From Antedon mediterranea (taxonomy: Eukaryota > Echinodermata > Crinoidea > Comatulida > Antedonidae): 64,000 bases of DNA. Numbering within the stretch: position 1 is the stretch's first letter; each line of letters opens with the position of its first letter. The stretch spans positions 457,922 through 521,921 of the forward strand of contig NC_092678.1 in the NCBI RefSeq assembly GCF_964355755.1, in the 5' to 3' direction. A program made the translations under genes and the position numbers. Shown piece after piece: positions 10,701 through 21,212 of the stretch. The notes below the pieces were generated by a model that saw nothing but the letters and a program-made list of their open reading frames with translations, searched no databases and was not told the origin of the DNA.

Positions 10701-13178
10701 AGCAATATTAGACTATACGTATGATAAAGTAGTTAAGTTAGTGAAACAATCACTAATTAACTATACAATAACAGGGGCCTAAATACAGTATATAGGGTGA
10801 GGGGGATATGCAGACTACCAAGGCCGGTAACGGGACGATTCGGCCCTGAGACGATTCGGCCCGGGACGATTCGGCCCTAGGACTATTCGGCCCTGAGACG
10901 ATTCGGCCCGGGACGATTCGGCCCTAGGACTATTCGGCCCTGAGACGATTCGGCCCGGGACGATTCGGCCCTAGGACTATTCGGCCCGGGACTATTCGGC
11001 CTGGGACGATTCGGCCCTGAGACGATTCGGCCCTAGGACTATTCGGCCCGGGACGATTCGGCCCTGAGACGAATCGGCACACTTAAATTTATCGGCTTTG
11101 ATATGAATTTTATAAGCATAAAATAAGCTTTTTTCCCTAAACTTTATTTTCAGAGAGACGATAGGGTACAGTAGTAATAAAGATGCAACAAAGCAAACCT
11201 TTTGAAACTATCATTTTTTAAGGTCGAATAGTCCCGGGCTGAATAGTCCTAGGGTCGAATAGTCCCGGGCTGAATAGTCCTAGGGTCGAATAGTCCCGGG
11301 CTGAATAGTCCTAGGGTCGAATAGTCCCGGGCTGAATAGTCCTAGGGTCGAATAGTCCCGGGCTGAATAGTCCTAGGGTCGAATAGTCCCGGGCTGAATA
11401 GTCCTAGGGTCGAATAGTCCCGGGCTGAATAGTCCTAGGGTCGAATAGTCCCGGGCTGAATAGTCCTAGGGTCGAATAGTCCCGGGCTGAATAGTCCTAG
11501 GGTCGAATAGTCCCGGGCTGAATAGTCCTAGGGCTGAATAGTCCTAGGGTCGAATAGTCCCGGGCTGAATAGTCCTAGGGTCGAATAGTCCCGGGCTGAA
11601 TAGTCCTAGGGTCGAATAGTCCCGGGCTGAATAGTCCTAGGGTCGAATAGTCCCGGGCTGAATAGTCCTAGGGTCGAATAGTCCCGGGCTGAATAGTCCT
11701 AGCGTCGAATAGTCCCGGCCTGAATCGTCCTAGGGTCGAATTGTCCTGGAACCACCCATGCCCACCTAAAAAATGTCGAAAAAAATTGCAGTGCAGAAGG
11801 ATAGGAAATTAGATTAAGTTCACACTTAAAAATGTTTAGGCCCCTATTTTAAAATCTCGGATCTGCACTGAATTCTGTTGATTATTTGCAATAAACTTCA
11901 GACAGTACTGCAGTAGTATGGGTTGATGCAGCAGAATAATTTTCGTACTGTAAGGTTTCAAAACCTGTCATTAAGTTATCATTACTTTACCAATTTGTCT
12001 ATTAGTTTGTCTTGCTCAAAACATTTAAACACTAATGCATTTTCAATTAATAGAGTAGATTGACAGACAGTGTCACTAAAGTTATCTTATCGTTATTTAC
12101 AAACTTGTGCCTGCTAATGTCATCCAGAATTAACTCTTTCAAGAATGGGGTCAAAGTGGGATCAAAATAAACACAGTTACTACTCAGTCGTCTTGCACTA
12201 TTTTTGAACAAGTTTTTAATTAAAAAAATTACAGTTTAAAATAAACCATACACAGTGTGGCATGAATCAAAAGACATTCATTTTATCTGATAAAAAAAAC
12301 AACGGCTTAAATTGAATTTATGTAATGTAAATATAAACTTAAAAACAAATAGCATATGAAAAACAATTCAAATTTATCAATTTATTCCTAAAAAATGTAT
12401 GGAATTTAGACAATGTTGGATACATTTTTATGATCTCTAATGAAGTATCCTTCTAAACATGTAGAATTTTAGTAACATATCATTTTACATAATTAGGTAG
12501 CTTTGCACAAGAACTCCAAATACTAATAAGAAATTAGCACTCACAAGAGGCTGGCTAATTGGCCATCAAAGAAACGTTTGTTGTACTTAAGGTTCAAAGA
12601 ATGTACTTAATTTAAAGATATCCACTTGCTTAAATTAATGTATTGTACAGTATAACACTGTACACATGGTACTTTTAAACAGTAACTATATTTATTTGAG
12701 AAAATGAGATATATATTTTACTTAACTGTTGAATTTAACTGAATGATATAATACTTATAATTACACCTTTTGTATCTGTCGTCTACAATGGGTCTAGCGA
12801 TAAATGCACTTTTCATTACCAAACTATTTTTTCAAGTTAGCCTGTCTCTTAATTAAATTATTATTTAATTAACACATTCACAAACAACAATCATTATTAT
12901 ACATCATCATCATAAATTAAATGATTCAATTTGTTTACTTTTATTTTATACTTTTTAGATCATCATGAAATGTAGTCTGGCAGGTGTACATATAGTAAGG
13001 CCTAGGCCCACAAGAGTAGTCAGCGCCACATTGATAATAGGTCTGCCTGCTGGGCGGGCTGGCATGGACCACAAGGTAATTTGTAATTTAGTAATGGTTA
13101 GCCTAGGCCTAACAAAACAAGTAAGAATGATGGCTTACCTGGTGAAGGTTTTAGACATGAAGGCAGCCAAACCGGCAT
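4656..13178 (-). CDS. GRIP: Glutamate receptor-interacting protein (GRIP), N-terminal part with PDZ1-3, partial
   Basis: GRIP is a multi-PDZ scaffold that binds AMPA receptor tails, ephrin-B and liprin. Coding exons, 5' to 3': 13139-13178, 7334-7420, 7158-7229, 6721-6930, 6297-6459, 5874-6019, 5254-5401, 4656-4837. All have GT/AG sites and compatible phases, giving about 349 residues so far. PDZ1 (about residues 50-132) has the carboxylate loop [12 protein letters not shown]2 (about 142-236) has YGFTIRGG and [17 protein letters not shown]3 (about 246-336) has [14 protein letters not shown] and [16 protein letters not shown]. The order and wording match vertebrate GRIP1/2 PDZ1-3. The first exon ([13 protein letters not shown]) is the least certain: it is chosen by position, a strong GTAAGC donor and matching phase, and resembles the cysteine-bearing leader of the GRIP1b form. 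The last donor is ambiguous because the junction is duplicated. The 3' part lies outside the window. Confidence 0.9.
5105..5195. mobile_element. Fragment of a TIR element (CAGTCGACTCTCC family)
   Basis: One end reads CAGTCGACTCTCCTAATA on the minus strand. The inner part shares the words AACCAGACATA and GTGTC with the copy at 14027-14122. It lies in the intron between the two PDZ3 exons of GRIP. Only one terminus is clear. Confidence 0.45.
7019..7100 (-). pseudogene. Decayed duplicate of the GRIP PDZ1 exon end
   Basis: Reading on the minus strand, this segment repeats the last about 30 bases of the 7158-7229 exon plus its donor and about 50 bases of following intron. It ends with GGACTAACTATATCAG then GTAC, against GGACTCACTATATCAG then GTAC in the real exon. 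It could still encode FGLTIS, but it lacks the 5' part of the exon and two bases, and has no good acceptor. I read it as a tandem duplicate that has decayed. Confidence 0.55.
8251..8625. repeat. About 65-bp tandem repeat, three copies, one interrupted
   Basis: The unit contains ACATGGATAGTCATTTAT and TACTAATGCAACACATTA. Copies 1 and 2 are adjacent (to 8368); copy 3 follows the inserted element at 8369-8536. It lies in GRIP intron 1. Confidence 0.85.
8369..8536. mobile_element. 168-bp MITE inserted inside a tandem repeat, TATA duplication
   Basis: The ends CCAGAGAAAAATTTCA and the reverse complement of the right end CCAGGGAATAATTTCG are inverted repeats of about 16 bp. TATA is present on both sides (8365-8368, 8537-8540). 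The uninterrupted neighbouring repeat copy, reading CAGTATACTAATG, serves as the empty site, so the boundaries are well supported. Internal sequence is related to the left end of the larger candidate element at 56376. Confidence 0.8.
8631..10830. other. GRIP intron 1, AT-rich, diverged duplications only
   Basis: No GRIP exon is recognised here. About 30 bp (around TTAGTACTTAAACTGTACAG) is repeated at 9125 and 9257. A diverged segment of about 130 bp is repeated at about 9685-9800 and 9810-9915 (shared words ACCAATCCTG and CCTTTTGTCAAAA). A 141-codon frame on the plus strand at 10126-10551 has no recognised domain. Confidence 0.5.
10831..11078. repeat. GGACGATTCGGCCC minisatellite, left inverted arm
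   Basis: About sixteen 15-16-bp submonomers of the form GGACGATTCGGCCCT / GGACTATTCGGCCC. GC content is far above the surrounding intron. It is related in inverted orientation to the array at 11221-11748. Confidence 0.93.
11221..11748. repeat. 31-bp minisatellite, right inverted arm
   Basis: The unit GGGTCGAATAGTCCC plus GGGCTGAATAGTCCTA (31 bp) recurs about 16 times with almost no divergence except in the last two units. Its reverse complement (CTAGGACTATTC, CCCGGGACTATTCG) is the same sequence type as the left array. The two arms are separated by about 140 bp of AT-rich spacer and together look like a long inverted repeat inside GRIP intron 1. Confidence 0.95.
11749..13138. other. GRIP intron 1, remaining AT-rich part
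   Basis: No exon, array or mobile-element termini recognised. The segment ends at the donor of the proposed first GRIP coding exon. Confidence 0.5.
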
Positions 13179-14026
13179 TATAAACTGTAAAGACACTGGA
13201 AATACTACACATCCAGTTAACGCCCCTTACAAATGATCATAATACACCGATTTCTTTTAACAATTAAAAGTCGTAATTCCTTTTTGTAGGCCTACCGCAT
13301 ATGATCAATGACAAACCGACCTTGTAAAAACAAACTTCATGGCGTGTGACTTTGGAATAACCTTTGACCTGTAAATACCTGCAACTGATTGGTCGAATGT
13401 TGGCCTTTAATTATTGAAAGTTATAAAACATAAAAACAACTTTTAAGTGTTGGTTTATGTATATTATTTCATTGTTTTGCCTGTGCTTGTTGAAATACAT
13501 ATTTTAAAGTATAATATACACAGTAATTGAAGGAATATTTACTTCACTGAGCGCATTGACACAACATTGATTGTGGAACATGCTTCGGCTTATTAACATT
13601 ACAGTAGTCCCAGTTTGTTAGTTTTTGTCCAAAAGTCGGACGCAATACAAAAAATACACAACGTATGATTTCTGTTACTTTCATTTTTATTTTCGAATCA
13701 TGAAAAAGTACCGATCTTGCATAAAGAACAAGACAGAATTTGCATAGCTAGATGATAATTCAATCTTAAATTCTCCCAATGAACAACTATCAGGGCACAT
13801 GTATATTATCTGCAAAGCCCCCTGTAAACAACTCCTGAACACCCACCCACCAACCAATGCACATGCTGACCTAACAATGACCTCATAAACAAACAAACAA
13901 ATCAGCATCAGTATCTTATTTTCATTTGCACTAAAAGTTCTTTTTTATATTTACAATATTTACAAATTATTCATTTTCAATATTTTATGCAAAACAATAC
14001 AGGCATTCTATACAATGCAAATGTTC

Positions 14027-14122
14027 AGTCAACTCTCGCAAAACCAGACTTTTGAAATACCAACATTTTTGGAAAACCAGACATAGTCAGCCTAAGAGTG
14101 TCCCGTATTGGAAGAGTTGACT
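14027..14122. mobile_element. Short TIR element (CAGTCAACTCT family)
   Basis: The left end reads CAGTCAACTCTCGCAAAA and the reverse complement of the right end reads AGTCAACTCTTCC. The interior has two AAAACCAGAC words. It is related to the fragment at 5105-5195. No coding capacity. Confidence 0.6.
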
Positions 14123-14450
14123 TTTATTATTTTAAAAAAAAAGGAGGGAAGAAATTTGGTCTTGTTTGTTTACTCAAATAAATACACTAATCTTCATTCA
14201 AATCCACACCAAGTCAAGCTTAATGGTTTAATTATATGTAGTCATTCATTTTGGCATATATGGCATGTCATTTTTACTTACATAATTACTTGAGACAAAT
14301 GTAGTAAATATGGCACAACTGTTGCCTTTAGGGGTGGATATAGAAGAATCAACGCATGTTATCATGGACGCAATGTTAGCCTCAAAAGCAAGAGTATAAA
14401 TAATTAATACATAGTGTTTCCATAAATATTCTAATTCTACTACCTTGTCT

Positions 14451-14583
14451 ACACTATCAAACTTTATGTGACAAAAAAATGGGATGTGCTCATATATGGT
14501 AATGATAATGTCATATCACTACCATATTAGGGCACATCACGCTTTTTTGACAAACTAGTTTAATAGTGTAGACAGAACTTAAG
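14451..14583. mobile_element. MITE family TTAAGCTCTGTCTACACTA, copy 1
   Basis: Inverted ends (GTCTACACTATCAAAC and its complement near 14560-14580) surround a core with CATATCACTACCATAT and GGGCACATCAC. Left terminal bases are diverged. Related copies start at 16193, 18639, 19144, 24200, 25479 and 26866. Confidence 0.85.
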
Positions 14584-14792
14584 GCACGTTTAAGTTAATC
14601 TGGTGTACATTATGTATTTCTACAAGTTTGTTGAGGAAAGACAAACTTCATCTTATAACGACATGTTATAGCACCCTCTATAGTTGGCTTTCTGGACCAA
14701 TTATCGCTAACTTTGGTGGGCTTTGGTCGCTAACTCACCCGGGTAAATGACTAAGCCCCATGCGCGCTATGGCAGAATGGCAAGCAGTTTAT

Positions 14793-17700
14793 TCAATAGG
14801 TGTTTTTTAACCTCTTATTTTCCTCTCTCAGTCTCTCAATTTCACTCAACAATCCTTCATTTACTGAATAGTGTTCAAGCATCTCCTTCATTTCCATCTG
14901 AAAGACAAAATAACAAAATGATGTTAATTCAAATAAAAATACATTTTACTTGGCCTTGTTTGTTAATATATATTTCAACTGGGCGACCTCTTTAGTCAGA
15001 GACTTGTCTCCCAGAGGGCCAAGTATGATCAGTGGCTGTGTACACCATCTTTGAAGATGTACTAGGTTCTTTAAAGTGCACATGAGCCAGATGTATACAC
15101 TAGACATACGGTTTATAGTCCTTATCCAAGAAGACTCGTTCTACCACCAGAACCATGGAGAGTGGGCCTGGAATCCTTGCCAATGTTATGGCTACATAAT
15201 TACGGTTTCACTGTCTTAACAGCTCGCCAACTCTCTCACTTTACAAGTTCATAAAATGAATGTTAATAGTAACAGTGAGAAAACAATATTTATAATTAGA
15301 TGCTACAAATAAACTATTTGTTACTATAGAATTAGCAATGAAAAAATAATATAAATATACCTTGTGAATCTGAAACTGTCGGAGCATTTCCAATTGCAGG
15401 TTACGGACGTCTCGATGAATTGAATCCCTACAAAGAAAATGCCATATAAACTAAGAACAAAAAAAAATGAAATTATATAACAACACATTAGATAAATTGT
15501 TTCTGGTAAGATGATTTCTCACTATTGATCTTCACATATGTATATTCTTATCATAATCTTCTATATTGCAAGATTCTACTCATCCCATGCATAATGTATT
15601 TGAGGTGTTATGTAGCAGTAGACAAATAGGTTTCTTTCAGCAATTATCCATCTGCCATTCGGGCACTGAATGCTTGTCAGTATACCGTACAAGAGTCATG
15701 TGACACTTCACATTTTTTTTTTATATACTGTAATTATATCTGTTTTTGTTTATCTCGGAGCAAACATAATTTCTATGTATATTTTATGCAAGTGACAATA
15801 AATGGCAGTAATTTTCCACTGATGAATGAATGAATAATAATAATAAATTATATTCAAGTCAATATTTGAAAAAACCTATAAAATTCACCTAAATTCTTCT
15901 AATGAATCATCAATCATGTTTTTAATGAAGTCCACTTGAAATGTGTTCAAGCCAGCTGGAGGTTGGTTTGTAGAAAGTGCTGCTATAGAGCGTTCAGGTG
16001 CTACATCACCAGTGGGTCCACTAGAATGAGCAGAGGAAGAGGTGTAAGTTGAACTTATGGCGGGCGGAACTTGTGGATCGGCAGGTAACCTTGTTGAAAT
16101 ACCATCTGCAAGAAAACGTTATCAATTTTAAATTGAGGAGAAAAGTGTGTTAAAAATTACAGATTTAAATTACAGATGTGAAATACCAAGTGTGACTACA
16201 CTATCAACATTATGTAAAAAAAAAATATATGGACATGATGTCATATCACTACAATATTTGGGTACATCACTACCATATTTGGGCACATCACTACCATATT
16301 TGGGTACATCACTACCATATTTGGGTACATCACATTTGTTTGATAGTATAGAAAGAGCTTAAGAATGTGACTAAAGAATGTGATTACTTGGTAAAACAAA
16401 CTGGTCCTCAAACTTACTTTTTGAATCAATGTTATTAACTTTATTTGTAATTCCAGGAGGCCTACGACTTGAATCTTCCAGTCTTCCAGTGTTTTCCATC
16501 TTATTAGAGCCACTTATAACACCAGGCCTGGTAGAAGACTCTTCCGGCTTAGAGATCTCCACCCTACTTGAAGCAGCTGTCGTGCTAGGCCTATCAGATG
16601 TCTTCTCCATATGCGAGTTCTCAGCAGTACTGGGAGGATTCACCCTGAACTGTGTGGTGTCTAGATCTAATGAGCCTACAGAAGACCGGCCTGGACTTTT
16701 CCTGGCACTCCTTGGTGATAACCCTGTATTCCTACTTCTAGGACTTAACCCTGTAGGCTTTAAAGGAAAAGATTTCAATTGTTATTGACTCTTATTAGAT
16801 TTAAATCATCATCTAACGAGGGCGTGTGGCACAGTGTGTTGGACGATGGACTACCGTGAGATTGTGCGTTCGAATCCAACTCTCGTCGCATTGCTTGTAT
16901 CCTTAGGCAAGATACTTTACTTACGTTTGCCTCTCTCCACCCAGGTGTATAAATGGGTACCTGGTTAGATCAAGACACAACTTTGCGCTGATTACCAGCT
17001 GCATTATGGGAGTATGTTTCCATGTGACTGAGGTAATAATGTGCATTGTGCAATAAATGCTATAAAAATAATATTATTAACTTCAACATTGATTAATAGG
17101 TAACTTACAGTAGAAGGTCCAGATGCACCTCCACTTAATATAACATCATTTATGATTGGTTGTTTTGCCAGATATGAGGTGGGACTAAGGCTGACAGAAC
17201 CAACCGGATTGCCTCTTGTATATGGGACAGTGTCACCAAGTGGGGAAAACACACCTAGAAAAATAAAAAGTTGAATTTCATTTATTTTTTTCAGTATTAA
17301 TAAAAAATACTTCTGCCCGCAACTCAAGTTATCAATTATAGGTAGACACTTAATGTGAACAAATTAAATAATAATAATGGTAGTGTTATATAGCGCCTAA
17401 TACAATGTTTCTAATCGCTTTACACACAAAAATGATCCATAAAATATCTTAAGATACTAAAAAAAGAAGAAAAGCATTCCCACCGCTTGTCTATTGAACA
17501 AAACTAATTGGTTATATTCATTCAGTGGGATAGTTGTTGTACACTTACCTCCTAAGCTATCTGTTCTAGGTGCAGAAGCCTTTCCCAGCACTTCTGGCCT
17601 GGTGGAGAACCCATTGGATAGTGTATCCTTGCTTGGCATTGCTGTAGCTAAAGAAACAAATATGTAATAATAATAATAATGTACTACTACTTATCAATCA

Positions 17701-20700
17701 CCTTATAATAATATTTGTCTATTGCATAAAATAATCAATTGTCAGTATTCAACAAAATTACAGTTGGTTTGTCTGTCTGTCCTTACCTTCTCGAACTGGT
17801 GAGAATAAAACATCTGTACTTTGGTCCTTATTAGTGGTGTCTGGTGGCGCTTGTCGTGTTGCTGATCCATTAAGCAAGGCTTCTTTGTTTATTTGTTTAC
17901 CAGGTTTCATGCCGTTTTTTAACACACTTGTCACTTGAGGCTCACCGGCTATCAGCTTGCTTCTTGTTGAAGCAGTTGAGGGTGCTTTCACATCAGAACT
18001 ATCGCTCTTTGTATGAAAAAGAAATTTTACAAAATTAGATTAGGTTAGATCGGAGAGAAAACAAGGATTTCAAATGAGTATAAATTCATCGTTTGGATCA
18101 TACGCTAAATTAGTTCACATCGTGGAAAAACAAGAATGAGCCTATCAACTCATCTATAGAAACCCCAGACACAAATAAAGAAGAATATTAACTCATCCTT
18201 TAGATCATTTGCTAAAGTAGAACACAACTGTGGGAAGATGGGTGTGTTAAAGTGGTCAAGTAGTGGTATAGAAATCCCAAACACAAATAAACAGAATGCC
18301 ACTATATAAATGTAAAACAAATTCTAAACATAAGTGCTGGAGTACCTTATTGTTTGTAGCTTTTGAAAATGCTACGGTTTGTACGGAGGTCTTGTGCGCA
18401 CTGAGAACCTTAATTGGTAGCGCCCCCATGCGTAGGTCATACACAAGTACTTTCCCACGTGTCGTGCCTGCTGCTAGAGTCGCTCCATCTGTGGCAAACG
18501 CCATGGACGTGAGCGGTGCATCTGCTGTAAACGTCTTGATGGTACTACAGAAATTAAACAATAAAATAGTGCTACCACCTGTGTTGTCATGCAAATAACC
18601 AAGTGTGCAAAAGTAATCTGACTATTTATATGGCAATCTTAAGCTCTGTCTACACTATCAACCTTTATGTAATGTGCCCATATATGGACATGATGATGTC
18701 ATATCACTACCATATTTGGGCACACCACATTTTGTTGTCAAACTAGTTTGATAGTGTAAACAGAGCTTAAGAATCCTGCTCACCTTTTAGCCTGTACACT
18801 GTAACATACGATTCTCTTATCAAGGCCTGCGCTTGCAAGCAGCATGTCATTCACAGGTGAAAAACTGAGGGCAGTAGCAGGTGCTCTGTGGGAATCGGTA
18901 AAAGTAGCCACACACTTGCTGGCATTGGTATCCCACATGTTCAATGCACCATCATCCGATACCGATGCCAATAACGATTTCTTGAAGTACGAATAGCCAA
19001 CTTGTTGTATAGACTAAAGAAAAGAACATTAAACTATGAAACAATAAAATAAAATGTTGTGAGAAAATTCATTCATTAGTAAATAGTACAGAGCAACACA
19101 AACACCAAAAAAACCCTGCTGTAAAGAAAATATAATATGTGTGTTAAGCTCTGTCTACATTATCAAACTAGTTTGACAACAAAAGTACCCAAATATGGTA
19201 GTGATATGCCCAAAAATGATATGATATGACATCATCATGTCCATATATGGCACATCACATTTTTTGATAGTGTAGACAGAGCTATAGGCAGCTTTGGGTT
19301 AATTAATTCGGATTTCTTCAAAGAAAACAGTAAAACATACCTGTGTACCTGGTGAAACGAGAGGTTTAATGGCCACACCTGACACAACACTATGCAGGTA
19401 TATCTCACCATTGGCTGATCCAGAGGCTAGGTAAGTGTCGTTCCAGTTGAAACGAACGCAGTTGACAGTGTCTTGATGACCCTTGAAAGAAAACAACATT
19501 AAAATGTCATCAACAAAATATATTAACTGATTGTTAAAAAATAATAAATGTTTTGTCCACCTGCTGGAGCTCTTCAAAAGAATTAATGCTTTATTTTTGA
19601 TCCATTAAATTACTTTAGCAAAAGATTTAGTTTTTTTGAGATTCTTGTGTACTTTATTCAATCATTCAGAGTAATTTTGTTTAGTCATAATAATGACAAC
19701 CATAATAACGTTTAGTACAGTGATTTTTACAAAAATAAAAATTAAATAAAACATATATACAGTTATTATTTACAATAATGATAATATAATAGTGGTTAAA
19801 TTATTTTAATAAGTAACGTAGCTCTTATTCTCAATATTATAAAATCAAAAAATTAAAATAAAGGTGCATAGCATGGTATAAATGAAGATCTTGAGTACAC
19901 CATGTATAAGTATCCGCCAATGACAGCCATGTGACTTCAGAAGATGACGGCTACAAGAACAGTAGCAGTGATTATTTGAATACATCAACCTTACCCTGTA
20001 TGTTTTAATACATGAATCTTACCCTGTATGTTTTCTTCAATTTGCATGACTTTGTGTCCCATACTTGAACAAGTTGGTTCTTGCCAGCACTGGCTAGGTA
20101 TCGTGAGTTACTGTTTAATGTTACACACGTTGGTTTGGACTGAAAACAAACAAACAATGGATAGATAGATACCAAATAAGACACATTTACACTTTGAGGG
20201 CCTCATGCATGTCATCCTTGGCTGTTATTAGTCACCCTCCCCTTGGCTGTTATTAGTCACATCCTTGGCTGTTATTAGTCACCCTCCTTAAACAAAGTTT
20301 AATAAAAACGAGTTTAAACACACTATCCTACTATTATCCTACTCTAGACTAGGTTTCAGGCTGGTTTCCAGTACTGTGTTATTTTTAGAGCGGTTAACAG
20401 ATAAAACCACCTTCAGACGCAAAATATAAATACATCCTATATAGCTACACTGAGCCCGGATTCCAGTCCGGTGGCCGGAGAAAAAAATCGTAGAAAACAG
20501 GTTTAATGTTAAAGAATAGAAGCGTTCACACCGGATTTTGTACGGATTTGATCAGGTGCACAGATTTCTGTGCAATGGATCTGAGAATCCGGTTTGAGTG
20601 TGAACATAGCTTAAAAAAGCATGAATAAAAAACTTACATTTTCTGCTACTTGGATGACAGGACTCGCTTTGGTTTTAACAAAACTTAAAACCACTTTATC

Positions 20701-21212
20701 AGTACATGTTGAAGCACTGGCAATGAGCTGATGTAAGATAGAGTTAAGGATACAAACAATTACACATGTGCAAGTAAAATATCAATTAATATCTAGGACA
20801 CAACCTTACAACACATGCAAGAAACTAACATTATTTCCAAAAAAAAAATGAACTAAATCCTTTTCTTTTGTTAAGGCCAACTCAGACAGCAACATAAGAC
20901 CAGGCTCGACGAGTCGTCTCATCAGGAGAAAATAAACATGTTTGACGTTCTCCCGAGATTCAGCAGCCATAATGCCCGCAATGCCTAAATATGTTAGTTG
21001 ATGGTAATAATAATAATAACAGGATTTTTATAGGATAAAGAATCATATCTGAAAGCTAAATTTATATAATAACTTAGGATATTATTATGACTCCAGCAGA
21101 TGTCGGAGATACCACTGCTGTGAGGGTTGTACTGGTCAGTAACTGAGAAACTCTTCAAGTCCCATATCTTGATGTCATCTCCAGCAGTAGCTAGCTTGAA
21201 ATCTTCAGCCAT
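14793..21212 (-). CDS. NEDD1: NEDD1, gamma-tubulin ring complex adaptor
   Basis: NEDD1 is a WD40 protein that brings gamma-tubulin ring complexes to centrosomes and spindles. Coding exons: 21083-21212, 20638-20732, 20023-20139, 19341-19481, 18784-19013, 18346-18544, 17787-18006, 17549-17647, 17109-17254, 16418-16757, 15889-16105, 15361-15427, 14793-14897. Phases join throughout and give about 701 residues (human about 660). Residues 1-304 form WD repeats: GDDIKIWDLK, VQVWDTKS, CVRFNWNDTYLASGS, SPVNDMLLASAGLDKRI, GATLAAGTTRGKVLVYDLR. Residues about 305-620 are Ser/Pro-rich. The C-terminus (about 625-701) carries FIKNMIDDSLEEFRDSIHRD, then a helix ending SEIERLREENKRLKNTY, the gamma-tubulin-binding end of the family. 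The start fits MAEDFKLATAGDDIKIWD. Intron 1 appears to be AT-AC. Four MITE copies and two SINEs lie inside or beside its introns and 3' flank. Confidence 0.94.
15000..15240 (-). mobile_element. SINE family A (tRNA-derived), copy 1
   Basis: It shares GTTCTTTAAAGTGCACATGA, ACCACCAGAACCATGGAG and a tRNA-like head (reverse complement of 15170-15240 includes GCTGTTAAGACAGTG) with copies at about 24890, 30885 and 43150. It lies in the last NEDD1 intron. Confidence 0.75.
16193..16362. mobile_element. MITE family TTAAGCTCTGTCTACACTA, copy 2, with internal expansion
   Basis: The ends are CTACACTATCAAC and TTTGATAGTATAGAAAGAGC. The core ATCACTACCATATTTGGGYAC word of the family occurs once in other copies but about five times in tandem here (16246-16332, about 20-bp period). 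It lies in a NEDD1 intron. Confidence 0.85.
16815..17066 (+). mobile_element. SINE family B, tRNA-derived, near full length
   Basis: The head has a box A-like TGGCACAGTGTGTTGG and a perfect-looking box B, CGTTCGAATCC. The body contains CCACCCAGGTGTATAAATGG and GTACCTGGTTAG, a central segment I recognise from SINEs of several marine invertebrates. It lies in the NEDD1 intron between exons 9 and 10, opposite to gene strand. Confidence 0.8.
17365..17440. repeat. (TAA)n with GCGCC tail module
   Basis: AATAATAATAATGG followed by TTATATAGCGCCTAAT and CGCTTTACAC. The same microsatellite-plus-GCGCTATA arrangement occurs near 8215, 25000, 59270 and 62610. It is probably the 3' tail of a SINE. Confidence 0.5.
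18639..18770. mobile_element. MITE family TTAAGCTCTGTCTACACTA, copy 3
   Basis: Both ends are intact: TTAAGCTCTGTCTACACT on the left and AGTGTAAACAGAGCTTAA on the right. TTAA at both outer ends is compatible with a TTAA target duplication. It lies in the NEDD1 intron between exons 5 and 6. Confidence 0.9.
19144..19284. mobile_element. MITE family TTAAGCTCTGTCTACACTA, copy 4
   Basis: The left end is TTAAGCTCTGTCTACATT and the right end GATAGTGTAGACAGAGCT. It lies in the NEDD1 intron between exons 4 and 5. Confidence 0.88.
19977..20033. repeat. 28-bp tandem duplication over the NEDD1 exon 3 donor
   Basis: The word TTACCCTGTATGTTTTAATA (complement of the exon end plus GTAAG) occurs at 19991 and, as TTACCCTGTATGTTTTCTTC, at 20019. 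Each copy holds the sequence AAAACATACAGG followed by GTAAG on the minus strand. The real exon continues only from the 20023 copy. Confidence 0.8.
20200..20285. repeat. Short CTTGGCTGTTATTAGTCAC repeat, three copies
   Basis: Three copies of CCTTGGCTGTTATTAGTCAC with short spacers, in a NEDD1 intron. Confidence 0.85.
20438..20612. mobile_element. Candidate TIR element with CCGGATTC ends
   Basis: The left side reads TATAGCTACACTGAGCCC then GGATTCCAG. The reverse complement of the right side reads AAGCTATGTTCACACTC then AAACCGGATTCTC. The inverted ends are diverged and no target duplication is clear. Confidence 0.45.
20733..21082 (-). other. U12-type AT-AC intron of NEDD1
   Basis: On the minus strand the intron begins ATATCCTAAG and ends CTTAC. 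The branch-site word TCCTTAAC lies 10 nt before the 3' end. These fit the minor-spliceosome donor (ATATCCTTT) and branch consensus. Joining at AT/AC gives CWSHN-N-QLIASAST, which continues the WD40 family sequence. A GT-AG alternative that keeps both phase and family residues was not found. Confidence 0.85.

Larger units (their letters stand above)
13179..14792. other. Intergenic: GRIP 5' flank and NEDD1 3' flank
   Basis: GRIP is transcribed leftward from about 13180-13400, where an inverted CCAAT-type word (ATTGGTCG, 13389) is visible. The rest is AT-rich and holds two TIR elements, listed separately. No further gene is recognised. Confidence 0.45.

Noticed and set aside
12965-13183. 72-codon plus-strand frame
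   Set aside because: It overlaps the proposed GRIP first exon on the other strand and shows no domain.
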